A DNA stretch of 64,000 nt from Ophiura sarsii (Eukaryota > Echinodermata > Ophiuroidea > Amphilepidida > Ophiuridae), in assembly GCA_035610835.1 (NCBI GenBank), contig CM069458.1, positions 36,884,718 to 36,948,717 of the forward strand, written 5' to 3'. A program made the position numbers and the translations under genes. Of this stretch, positions 1-10,410 are shown piece by piece (the first letter of the stretch is position 1; each line of letters opens with the position of its first letter). Below the pieces are notes generated by a model. The model ran no database searches. It was not told where the DNA came from and worked only from the letters and a program-made list of their open reading frames with translations.

Positions 1-1398
1 TATGCCCACCCAACTCCAAAAATGTCCTCGAATGGGATGGATCCGGATAAGTAAAGTAAATAAAGGGGGTCATCCGCGAAATGACTTGCTAAGGGACCGT
101 TCATTATTTATGCTGGAGGGGGTTGGGTAAACTATAGGGGGGGGAGGTCATGTAACTTTCATATGATGAAATAGGGAGGGTTATGTAACTTTTTATTCTT
201 AAACAGGGGGGGTTGTGTAACTTTTTTTAAACTATAAAGGTGGTGGTGATTGGGGTGATTTTAGAGGCTATTTTGTAGTGTTAATGCATTTTTTTTCTAT
301 GAAGCGTCCCTAATTTAGACCATTGACGGTGTGAAATCGAACGCCCGGGGAGGGGGGGGGGGGGGGCGGCGGGGGAATCAATGTCATGCTGTAAGTGTAG
401 CATGCGTGACCAAAGATTTCCCGATCGTGTTTCCTCTGAAGCTAAACTGTTGGCACTTGGCACCATAAAATGAATCCCTTCGCGTGTTTTCTCCACTATA
501 AACACCCTACCCAAACGAGGATAATATCGACAGGTTTTGAAAAAGTAGGGGAACGCGGGGTAATGCCGAACGCATCTATTAATAGCTAAACAGAGAAATA
601 GCTGGGGTCCAAAATAAAGCTTACACAATACCGTTCGGGACCCCCCCCCCCCACCCCACCCCCAGAGCGTGGGGGGATCCCGAACGACGCCATTTTGTTT
701 TTATGATCATAACCTCTCATCAATGAAGGTTGAGTTGATAAAAACACTTACGGTATGATTTATTTTAACTTTGTTTATCGTGTACTTAATATAAGCTTCA
801 ATGAAAAGGCGTTCGGGATAACCCTACTCTCCCTGCCCTAATGGTCGATTTTGTGCGTTACGCACACAATACATCTTCATTACGGGTTTGTCTACGAGTC
901 TTTCTTCTGACAATCAGACCATGAAGCTAGGTCCTCTAGCTTCATGATCAGATATGTCTCACATATAAAACCATATCTCAATGGAATGGACGAAGATAAT
1001 GACATTTGTTGTTTTAGCACTTTCACACGCGGCTAATAGTTTTACCATATTTTATGGTAATGAATTCCAATAATGTTGACATTTTGGAACATTTTGGAAT
1101 GTCATCCGTGCAGCTCACCTGCCGCGTGGAAAGTGTTAAAGGTCGGCTCTTGTATAGTTGGGATCCTAATACGATATAGTATCAATTAATTATTAACACC
1201 GTAATACACCAGCTTTATTGAACTATCATCCATAACTCCTGACACTGAAACAAGTCTGAAATGTCTTCGACTTGCTAACGAGTTACTAATGGGGTCATTT
1301 ACATTTATACTTGTTTATACCTCCCTGCAACATGTTCCAATGCCCAACCTTGTGTTTGTATTGTGATTTAGTCGCGGTTGAATTGTCTGGTTTTTAAA
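1..1398. other. Intergenic: MITE remnant, poly-G tracts
   Basis: No coding exon is supported. At about 90-125 the sequence resembles the terminal repeat of the GGGAGC MITE family (compare 2955-3270) and is followed by G-rich lines up to about 250. A run of about 18 Gs lies near 350-367 and a C-run near 641-650. At 917-950 there is a short hairpin built on CATGAAGCTAG and its inverse. At about 1020-1140 lies a copy of a dispersed repeat also seen near 10440, 33120 and 40195. Confidence 0.5.
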
Positions 1399-2246
1399 AT
1401 GGCAGATGGCGATATCTTTAAATACAGCATGCATGATATTAAAGAATATAATGGATATGAAGATAAATTTACATATCCACCTCATGACATCGAAATCAGT
1501 GATCTATTTGAAGCATTCTATTACGGTTTTGTAATGCCACTGTGCTACTTCGGAACAATCTTGTCTTGTATCGTCAGTGCAAGGATTCTGATGAACAATC
1601 CGCGTAGCACTCCTAACGCGCCCATTGCTATTCTGCTGTGCAATGAATTTTTCATGGTCATGATGTTTTTCACCCCTACCATGATAGCTTACTCCAGGAA
1701 CCGCTGGTTTGGCAAGGATGTCTGTTACTATCATGCATTTCTGTACGCCTTCTTCACCTCAACAAGTTCTTTGTCATTGTGGTTATGGCAGCTGAACGGT
1801 ACTGGGCGATAGTCAAACCATTCCACTACGCGAGAGTGGCCAGCACTCGCATTCTGTTTGGAATCATTGGTTTCCTCGTAGCTATCAACTTTGTAATTTC
1901 TCTAATCAGTGTTCTTACTCTGCCAGTAACTCTAATGCCGGGTTGGTACTGCACCCATATCACACCGGATGTTCTGAACTGCTCTGATGTCTTGACAGAG
2001 CCACCACCAGCAGCAGCAAGCGAAATATGTCCAGATGGACCAAACTGGGTAATGTATTTCGCTTATCTGTACATCGTATTCTTCGTTGGACTGATACTCG
2101 TTGCTATATTCAACTTCAACGTCTTGGTGCAGTTGAAACAGAAACAGAAGGATTATAGTGTCAATGATTTTATTTTGGAAAGAAGGATGATAATCACTAT
2201 TCAGGTCCTGGGAATGATGGTCTTCATTACATGGACACCGACATTG
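1399..2246 (+). pseudogene. Class A GPCR first exon (TM1-TM6), frameshifted
   Basis: This is a rhodopsin-class receptor exon related to the three receptor exons downstream. The ATG at 1399 opens a frame that covers TM1, TM2 and the start of TM3 (Cys in DVCYYH). The frame then breaks near 1769-1772, where one base appears to be missing inside a TCTTTG run; homology resumes in another frame with an AERYWAI motif (the E/DRY box), TM4, the PGWYC loop motif, TM5 and TM6 ending in TWTPTL. The exon stops at a GTAAGT donor at 2247, the same phase-0 position used by the paralogues. No TM7 exon follows before the next receptor. It may be a pseudogene, a sequencing or assembly error in an intact gene, or a first exon spliced to a distant TM7 exon. 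Receptor identity is confident; functional status is not. Confidence 0.75.
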
Positions 2247-2951
2247 GTAAGTTAATAGCAATACAATATAATATGATACATAGTACTTTGGAGCAATGAG
2301 TATATATATATACCTAATTAAATTTGTACAGAGTGCAAACACAAAAACCACAGAGTGCAAACACAAAAACCACAGAACGACCACATGTATGTATTAAATG
2401 AAGCCAAGAACTTCCAGGCGGAAGAAGAATCACGAGGGTTCACCAAGAAAATCCTTGGCCTTAAAGCAACGAAGAAATTTGAATATAAAGTCATATTATA
2501 GGTTATCCAAGTAACGAATTAGCTGTCATCTTGTCAGGAATGATAACCGTGTTCAAGATTTTAGAAAGAAGACACACCTGTTTCTTGATTAGTAAAGCCA
2601 ATTGAGAAACACGGTTCTTATAAGGAATTGAATGTCATGCACCGATTCAAGTGAATCTAGATTTTATTTTGAAAGAAGAATGATAATCAGTATTCAGGTT
2701 CTGGGAACGGTGTTCTTCATTACAACATGGACACCGACATTGGTACAATATAATATGATATGTGGTACTTTGGAGTAACAATTATATACCGTACCTAATG
2801 ATTTGTACAGAGTGGCAGTGTGCAAACACGAAAACTACAGAGTGGAAACACAAAACCCTCATGAATGTCAAGATTATATATTAAGTGAAGCCAAGTACTT
2901 CCAGACGGAAGTAGAATCACGGGGGTTCACCAAAAAGAAATTTGAATACAA
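2247..2951. repeat. Tandem partial copy of GPCR exon end
   Basis: The segment at about 2657-2950 repeats about 2160-2460: the last 85 or so bases of the receptor exon (WTPTL end) reappear at 2663-2745, followed by the same downstream sequence, including the 'gagtgcaaacac' and 'agccaag.acttccag.cggaag' stretches. In the second copy the splice donor GTAAGT has become GTACAA, so it is unlikely to splice. At 2332-2375 a 22-bp stretch is itself repeated twice. Confidence 0.7.
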
Positions 2952-2954
2952 TTA

Positions 2955-3270
2955 GGGAGCGGGCATTATTTACGCCAGGGGGGGGAATGGAGGAGTTAAG
3001 GGGGGAACGCGAAAAAAAATCTATACAGACAGGGGGGAACGCGAATATTTAAAAATCAACTGAGGGGGGAACGCGAATTTTTTTTTTTACACGTGTGGGG
3101 AAAAAAATAATAAGGGGTTAATAGGGAGGGGGGAACATCAACTTTTTTATCTGATGGATGGGGGGAACCTGAAATTTTTTTGGAAGACAAAAGGGGGAAC
3201 ATGAAAAAATGTGGGGAAAATAGATGGAAATCCTCCATTCCCCCCCCTGGCGTAAATAGTGACCGCTCCC
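2955..3270. mobile_element. MITE, PIF/Harbinger-like, TTA target duplication
   Basis: The 5' end GGGAGCGGGCATTATTTACG and the inverse of the 3' end GGGAGCGGTCACTATTTACG match at 18 of 20 positions. TTA flanks both ends (2952-2954 and 3271-3273), the target size expected for PIF/Harbinger elements. The interior is G-rich on this strand with repeated 'ggggggaac' lines and has no coding potential. Confidence 0.7.
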
Positions 3271-3273
3271 TTA

Positions 3274-3778
3274 CAAAGTTATAGGTTATCCATGTAACGA
3301 ATTATCTGCCATCTTGTCGGGAATAATAACCAAATGATAACAGTAATTGCGTTTAAGATTTTCAGAAAGCAGACACAACTGTTTCATTATATGTAAGCCA
3401 ATTATGTAACACGGTTTCATACAATGAATTGAACGTCATGTACCGATCCAATTAAATGTAGAATAGGCCAGGTGCGATTCCCTTTTGTAGTCCGTTGCGC
3501 ATGGCAACCTCTGTTGATGTATAGACTTCCCAAGAGGCGGACACTTTCGAAATGCGTCAACAATTCCACAAAGATGGGAACATTCACACATACGGGCGTG
3601 GCATTTCAAATGAGCAGTGGATTTTCACAATTGCGTGCATGAAATTCTACACATGCATGCATTTTCACACAAACGTCAGTCGATTTCATAAGAGTCGATA
3701 ATGTTCACGAGAAGCATGACATAACGAGATTTCTTTATGAAAGACGTGTACTTTCACAAGTTATGTTGAAAGGTGATA
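3274..3778. other. Intergenic, no gene seen
   Basis: No coding exon or recognisable repeat was found. About 3540-3770 contains several 'ttcacaa' and 'ttcacac' words (3559-3762) that look like a degenerate short-period repeat. Confidence 0.35.
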
Positions 3779-3984
3779 TCAAGGGTGGAATAAAAGGAAG
3801 TTTCTTGGATGGCTGCTGACGGATGGCACAATGGCATGGATAGGACAACCACGGGATTCAGAGCTTCTGCTGCACAAGTTGATTATCATGGTAATAGGTA
3901 CATTGTAAAGCACTCTCAAGATGACAACCTCTTTTTCACCCAATACCGATATGATTGATATCATTTGATATAGATTCGGAGGGA

Positions 3985-4325
3985 AAGTCAGATCTAAGAT
4001 CTGCAAAATACGCTTATTGTTTCTTAAGATCTCATGCCAATCCACGACTAGCTGTGTCGGTAGAGCGAATACAACATTTCCACAATTCCGCCTGGTATTG
4101 CTCTTCTAATCCGGGGCAGATTTAAAACGTGCCATCGCAGATTGGCGGAAAAGGCAGATATAAGATCTACAAAATATTGTTTCTGAACATCTTGCAATCT
4201 TAAGATCTCGTACCAATCCACGACTAGCTGGTCTTCCCCATCAAGTCCTGGGCAGATTTTAAATGTGCAATCGCAGATTTCCCGCATTCCTTTAGGATCC
4301 AACGCCGGTTTTTCTTTCTGCTGAT
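3985..4325 (-). repeat. Two decayed tandem copies of BEN gene 3' end
   Basis: Reading the minus strand downstream of the BEN stop codon, the segment coding KPALDPK...FKICPGL...DVQKQ is repeated at about 4325-4160 and a shorter, more decayed copy follows at about 4150-3985 (RHS-coding 'cgacacagctagtcgtggattgg' tail). Both lack the complete frame, with internal deletions that remove the WKFCIRS region in the first. Each copy ends near an 'agatcttaag/aaacaataa' tail, as the gene does. These look like tandem duplications of a terminal block of about 160-260 bp, now non-functional; alternative terminal exons are possible but less likely. Confidence 0.6.
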
Positions 4326-4378
4326 GTAGAGTCGGAAAACTCAGATCTAGGCTATATTATAAGATCTACAAAATAACC

Positions 4379-4918
4379 TTATTGTTTCTGAACATCTTGT
4401 TTCTTACGATCTCGTGCCAATCCACGACTAGCTGTGTCGATAGAGCGAATACAAAATTTCCATAATTCTTCATGGTCTTGCCCTTCAAGTCCCGGGCAGA
4501 TTTTAAATGTGCCATCGCGAATTGCCCTCATTCTCTTTGGATCCAACGCCGGTTTGTTTTTCTTGCCTTGAACGTTACTTATCCTCCTCTCTGCATCAGT
4601 GAATAGAAGATCCGTGAGACGGCGAGCCACGTGAGTCCGGGATTCATTGTTAATGACATGAGGTCGTAATGCGCTGAGAATGTCTTCCCTTATTTGATAC
4701 CTCGTAGGGACTCCGTCGTTGTTGATTTCCACTACCTGCGTATATTTTCCGAAGTTAGCGGTGAAGCCGTTGTCTTGATGGTGTTCCCCCGCCCCCGGCG
4801 CAGACGACTGTTGGATTCTGAGAATGCTTAATTCAGCTCGTAGTTCTTGAATCTCGATGCGACAGTTGTTGCAGCATTGAACACCGTGAACATCATAGGT
4901 GTCGCTACCCTCTGCCAT
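4379..4918 (-). CDS. BEN-domain protein, 179 aa
   Basis: This is an uninterrupted 179-residue frame starting at the ATG at 4918. Residues about 20-38 (EIQELRAELSILRIQQ) look like a short coiled coil, preceded by a CxxC pair. Residues about 75-170 resemble a BEN domain: a VARRLTDLLFTDAERRISNV block, then LDPKRMRAIRD, then an ELWKFCIRSIDTASRGL helix. BEN domains are known in NACC1, BANP and insensitive-type proteins, where they bind DNA and recruit chromatin repressors, so a nuclear DNA-binding role is the inference. Just upstream on the minus strand a pyrimidine-rich tract ends in an AG one base before the ATG, so a 5' UTR intron is possible. The frame ends shortly after the domain, so the protein is short. 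It could be a multi-copy repeat-associated gene; its 3' end is tandemly duplicated next door. Confidence 0.6.
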   Translation of the reverse strand: MAEGSDTYDVHGVQCCNNCRIEIQELRAELSILRIQQSSAPGAGEHHQDNGFTANFGKYTQVVEINNDGVPTRYQIREDILSALRPHVINNESRTHVARRLTDLLFTDAERRISNVQGKKNKPALDPKRMRAIRDGTFKICPGLEGQDHEELWKFCIRSIDTASRGLARDRKKQDVQKQ

Positions 4919-5775
4919 TCTGTTGTAATTAAAGAAGAAAGAAAATAAAATACAAATTAATATAGTGAAGGCCTATAAAATTAACACACACAAAATATAT
5001 TGATTTTGAGAGTGGTGCGGTGCGGCAACCCGTGTGCATATTATGTAATGCTGTGAATAAATAGGAAAATCCGTAGCGAGCGAAAATCTCATTTGTCACC
5101 ATTCACTGGCAGTTTTGTGTTTGTGTTTATGAGAGAAACGATAACGCACTGTTTTCTGGGCATTTTACAACAAATACACAGCATATTGCAAACAGGCGAG
5201 AACTGACCTTTTAAGACATAGAATTCGATTAAGAAAGTAATCGTTAAAATAAAATCGTATCTATATTTTTGTCTGTAGATTTGCTACATTTTTGTTGTTA
5301 ATGCAGTTTACTTGTATACAACTTTTTATATTCGTATAGGCACAACAATATAGATGTTCGTGATATTTTGGTACCATTATTCAGACACTCTTTAGGTATT
5401 TCCCTGAACGAATCATTACAACGAAATTATTGATAGGATATAAATTTTACAGGCAGCATTCTTATTTTATTTTTGTATTGAGTGAAACTGATGTGGATAT
5501 TGTGAATCTTAAGTAAAATTGCATAGTTGCTTTTATTCAATAATTGTAAATGCTGAAAGACTTCACAAGCAAACAAACATAAATAAATAAATATGTAAAT
5601 TAGCACTTCGAGACTATTTAGGTATTTGTTTATGGATGTCTTTATCTAAATCTGTTTTTTGGTATTGCTGGTTTTTTATTTATTTTAGCGCCCACAAAAT
5701 GGGATTTTTTTTTGCGACAACAGAATACATGTACACTCACAAGAACATACAAAAATACAGATACAGAGTGTGACA
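4919..5775. other. Intergenic, AT-rich
   Basis: Upstream flank of the BEN gene followed by AT-rich DNA. No exon, RNA gene or clear repeat is supported. Confidence 0.4.
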
Positions 5776-5777
5776 AA

Positions 5778-6044
5778 TATATACACCCAACCAAATATGT
5801 AAGTTCCCCCGTAGCATATACTAGAATATATCCGAAAATATTTGATGGATTAAAAAAATTGATAAATGGCACAATTTCTTATCATTGCATTGTCTCAAGG
5901 CCAACACATTTGGTATCAAAATGTGCCTAACAATTGGGTGCATCTTTCTAGCTGAAGACTATTTTAATCCATCAAATTTTTTTGGAAATATTCTAGTAGG
6001 CCTATATGCTAGGGGGAACCGGTATTTGGTTGGGTGAAGTATAA
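5778..6044. mobile_element. Fold-back element
   Basis: The left arm (about 5778-5855: acacccaaccaaatat ... atttgatggatta) is the inverse of the right arm (about 5968-6044: taatccatcaaat ... atttggttgggt). The arms are about 75 bp with small differences and enclose about 110 bp. The structure fits a short MITE; target duplications were not resolved. Confidence 0.6.
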
Positions 6045-7352
6045 ACTTCATTGTAATAGCCATCAGAAGGTGTAACATGATCATTAAAAGACTGTACCGG
6101 GTGGTTCAAAAAAAGTTAACCCAAGTTCAAAGTAACTTTTCAACCACATTTATAGTTTCAGAGAATTTGTGTTTACTTAATCTTGATCAGCAAATAAGGT
6201 TTAAAAATACCCTGGAAAATGGCACGTTTAGCTTGTTTGGTTCTTCAGATATGGTTCATTACAGAGAGCATGCACAAAACTGACTGGTCCACGGGAGTGT
6301 CATTTAATTTTGGTCTTCAACAAAATATAAAACAGCATGCTCTAGATACCGAATTTAAAAGCCCTCCCTGACAAAGTATCCCAATCTCTATTGCTTATGT
6401 GCCATTCAACAAAGAAACGTAGGTACTTAGATAGGTAATGTCATGCACCAGACAGATGTTTTAGATGTCTCCTTCTTTTTCTTTTCTCCTTTTTGGGTGG
6501 CGGGCCAAAGCCCGCCAACCTTTTAGCATAGAATTGCATATTTTTGCACATTTAGGTCTTTCTACATATACATGGAGGCTGCCATTTTGTTTTTAGTATA
6601 TGGAAAATTGTCTAAATTATTTTGTAGTCTTTGTAAATTACATGTACCTATGCAGTTTATTTTAACAGTCCTGCAGTCTGTGATGGAGTCAAAGCTATAT
6701 TTGTTTAGCCTTGATGATTCAATCAGAGAGATTTTATTAGACTCCCAACAGAGAGACATAATAGCTTATCTTGTTTGACTAAGGAGAAATCTCCCAATTG
6801 TTGTGGGGTTGTTTAATGAGTTGTGGATGTCATATATACCTAGATTGTTCTTCAGATGGTACCCCCCTCCATGCACACAAATCAACTTGATTGGTTTCCT
6901 GTACTAATTTTAGACTGCTGTGTTTTGATTTGGTTTTATACATACACCATATCCCTGGTATTTTGGTATGCAACAGATGCTTCAGAAAATGGTTACAAAA
7001 CATGATTCTTTCTCTTGGATCGCCCCCATTCCATTTCAATGGAATTTTTATATAATAAACAAATAAATTCTACTTCAACCATAGTTTTACTAAAGAATAT
7101 AGGCCATATTAAATTGAATATAATTCTAATCAAATTAATTGAATATATATGACATATTTAAAACTTAAATTGAATATAAAATTTATTCATTTCTATATTT
7201 CTATATTTACTTATTTACTTTATAGTCATGGTTTTGACTATAAAAACATGGTCTGAGACAATGGGCCATTTCTGTATAGGCCTAATGTGCGCACACTAAC
7301 TCTAGTTTTGTGGTGTCACGGATCAAACTTTTAAAGGCGTGCAGTATTGAAT
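6045..7352. other. Intergenic, no gene seen
   Basis: At 6098 a sequence resembling a Tc1/mariner-type MITE end (gggtggttcaaaaaaagtt) occurs without a visible partner. A G/C-rich hairpin (GGCGGGC-caaa-GCCCGCC) lies near 6498-6515. Overlapping short frames on both strands at 6562-6778 match nothing I know and are not called. Confidence 0.4.
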
Positions 7353-7399
7353 CACAGATGGTAGAAACACAAGAGTTTCATGTGTTTCTACCATCTGTG
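7353..7399. repeat. Perfect 19-bp hairpin
   Basis: The arms 7353-7371 (CACAGATGGTAGAAACACA) and 7381-7399 are exact inverse complements separated by a 9-base loop. It may be a recent inverted duplication or a small hairpin RNA locus; sequence alone does not decide. Confidence 0.85.
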
Positions 7400-9219
7400 A
7401 AAGGCTTAGACTTTTGACATCTGCAATTATTATGTCGTCTATAGCTATGATGACTAAGTAAAATCTGATTGATTATAATGCGGTACTAAAATCATTGTCA
7501 TATATACACCATAAATGTTGTTGAACGTGGACAATTTCGGTAAAAAACCTAACCATGAATCTCGCCCCAAAAAGAGTTTGTATTATCATTATTACTAGCG
7601 GGATGCCGCGCTTCGCACGGACTCCCACTAAAGTACATGTACGCAGGTCCTACCACTACCTGAACACCTACAAACTGAAACGACTCATGAGTGTTGGAAC
7701 ACATTTACACCAACGAAAATACTAATAGATGTGCGTAACTTTTTAGTTACATGCACGCGACGCGTTACCACGATATTACGCGGTAAGTATTTTCACGCAA
7801 CGCACAATATCGTGCAATTATAGTGACATTGTTGAGACAAATTTGGGTTTATCCTTAGTTGGCATGTAATTAACTTAGCACAAAATCTTCTATAGACGGA
7901 TTAAAGGATTACACAGCTTTATTCCGTAATGAGGTCCACAAGTCTAACTTATAAATGTCTTACACTAATATTTGACCATTTTTGGGGTGGTTTTGGAGCC
8001 AATTGTTATCCAATTTCACTTGACTATACTTAATAACACTTTTCATATTTTCCTCTATCTTTCATTGAAATTAGGCGACATTTTGATCAATACTAACGGA
8101 GTACTAAAATTAACAAACACACAAACACTATCTCCAGCTCATAGGAAGATGTTAAATAAATTTGAATATATAATTAAATGAATGAATAAATTAACTAATT
8201 AATTAATTAGTTAATAAAAAAAAGTTGTAACCTAAATAAATGTTATCGCTTACCTCGAAAATTATTGGTAGATCAACAAGCAGCACGTACCTGCAATACA
8301 AATAGTTTCAGTTTCACCACAAATTAAACAAAGCAATTTGTTGATTGTCACTCTCAGTTTTCGTTGTGTTTTTTTCTCTTTCAAACCACAGAAATGCCAA
8401 ATATTTAGCTGATAAAATGTCTGTTGTGACACAAATCACTTTGACTTTATATACATGTAGGATTGTGTATTGCATGATACGGATGTTGCATGAGCAATCC
8501 GCCGCTACTGTGTGCGTGATTGAGATCCTGATCATATGACGGGGGATCAAACGTACTTGGAATGGATAAGCCAACAGTGGAATAGGTTTTACCGCATGAA
8601 CCCGGTACTGAAACCATAAACTGACAGTCACTAGCTTACACCTACGCCTTAATTGGATTGGATTTATCAATATTCTGCGCACTAAATTTATGTATTTTTA
8701 ACTGTTGTAATTGTAACAGAAAGTGATTGTAAATGAGTTACGGAATTCAAATAATTGCATGTTGCGTGAGCGAGGGAAGAGACCTTTTAATTGCAGACGC
8801 AAGCATAACGTTCGTGCTAGCGCTATCGTGCTACGGTCACGATACAAGTTCACGCATGCATGCACGCACGCATTATAAACTAGTGCGATATGATTTAATC
8901 AACAACGACCAAAGGTCAATAAGTATTAAATGAAATAGTTTGAAATTATAAACGCTAAGGCGGCCACATGTCAGTTTAATTTTGAGTTGTAAAATTAAAT
9001 ATGATACATTCGAAAGAAAGGTTGTAGGGATTGAAAAAAATATGCTATACATGAACAAACAATCCCAATATGATGGAGTACATCAGATATTTATATATTT
9101 GATTCAGCATCAGCAAAGAAGGCTTCCAAATATCGAATTTTATTGTTCAGACTATGTAGTATTATATCATTTTCTCTAAGCAAGATACTTTATGTAATTC
9201 ATCACATTTCAAAACAGTA
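7400..9219. other. Intergenic, no gene seen
   Basis: AT-rich DNA with no supported gene. At about 7600 'agcgggatgccgcgcttcgcacgg' is a GC-rich patch of the kind often found at retroelement ends, but nothing around it confirms this. At 8179-8215 there are short taat/ttaatta palindromes. Confidence 0.35.
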
Positions 9220-9221
9220 TA

Positions 9222-9624
9222 CAGGGTGACCCAAAAAAATGTTAACACTCCGGGCACATAGGATATCTTAAAAGGACAGAAACACACGGGTCTAATCTTG
9301 ATGTATTATGAAAGCTGAGTAAATAAGCTTTCATTTGCATTTTTTTGCGTTCCAATTGGTTATTTAGAACGGGAGATATGCTTCAGTAAACATGAGGAAG
9401 TAAAAACGACTTGGTCCAATCCTCTCAGTATGAAAGTAAAGCTTTTAAAATGCACGAAGCAAAAAGCAACATGATTAAGTCACACATACACATCAGTTAA
9501 TCTCTTCTTTGTTCTTTTCAACGCATTCTTTCGATTCTTTTCACGCCAGATTAGACCCGTGTGTTCCTGTCCTTTTAAGATATCTTATGTGCCCGGAGTG
9601 TTAACATTCTTTTGGGTCACCCTG
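9222..9624. mobile_element. MITE with about 85-bp TIRs, TA target
   Basis: The element starts CAGGGTGACCCAAAAAAATG and ends with the inverse (CATTCTTTTGGGTCACCCTG). The inverted match continues inward through the 'gccgggcacataggatatc', 'aaaggacag' and 'cacacgggtctaatc' blocks for about 85 bp. TA flanks both ends (9220-9221, 9625-9626), which fits a Tc1/mariner-type non-autonomous element. The centre of about 230 bp is not coding. Confidence 0.8.
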
Positions 9625-10055
9625 TATACACCGATCTACATAATTACACCATAGTGTTCAGTGTAGCACCAGCATCAGTATTTTTCGTTGGGGTGGGTGG
9701 GGGGGGGGGGGGGGGGGAATGCGCGCAATGCACATGACAATTTTGGCTAATAATTGCCTTGTATTAGCTTTGGTCTGAATAAGGCATTTCAGATCAATGT
9801 TATGCTAATTTGAAGTAATTTTGACATTAACAGTCAACATTTTTGATTATTTGATTGTTTACATAATATTAGTGTTACCGATTAGGGCCTATAGCAAATT
9901 TCGGATTTTTATGACCAAACGAAATCATTCAGCTATAACAATTAGGTGTCATGCTGATAAATGCCCTGTATTCATAACGATAAGGCATATGTCACAGCAT
10001 ATTAGTATATATATATAAATGCATGTCATTTTAATTACTTTGATATCATTATCAA
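9625..10055. other. Intergenic with poly-G tract
   Basis: A G-rich run sits at about 9690-9718. Otherwise AT-rich DNA without a supported gene. Confidence 0.4.
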
Positions 10056-10410
10056 TTGGTCATTTGGGGAAAACCACCAATTTCATAATTTTTGCAATCG
10101 AGCTGACCACACAGCTAGTGGTCATTTGGGGAATACCCACCAACTTCATATTTGTTGCAATCGAACTGACTATTAAGCAGGTTGGTAGCAATGAACTCAT
10201 GCCTCTCCAATACCCTGAAACTATGACCCTGTGAACCTATACGTATAGCATCGCTCGTTAGGGCAATACACTTGATCGGCTCGGCTCGGATTTTGGGATC
10301 TAAAGCTAGATCTACCTGTTGGTTATTTGGGGAAAACCCACCAATTACATTTGATTTCAATTGAGCTGACCACTGACAGCTTAGTGGTCATCGGGGAAAA
10401 CTCACGGATT
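10056..10410. repeat. Degenerate tandem repeat, about 80 bp units
   Basis: The phrase 'tggtcatttggggaaaa.ccaccaatt...atttttgcaat.gagctgacca' recurs at about 10058, 10118, 10318 and 10385 in diverged form. Four or so units can be seen, with an unrelated stretch between the second and third. Confidence 0.6.
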
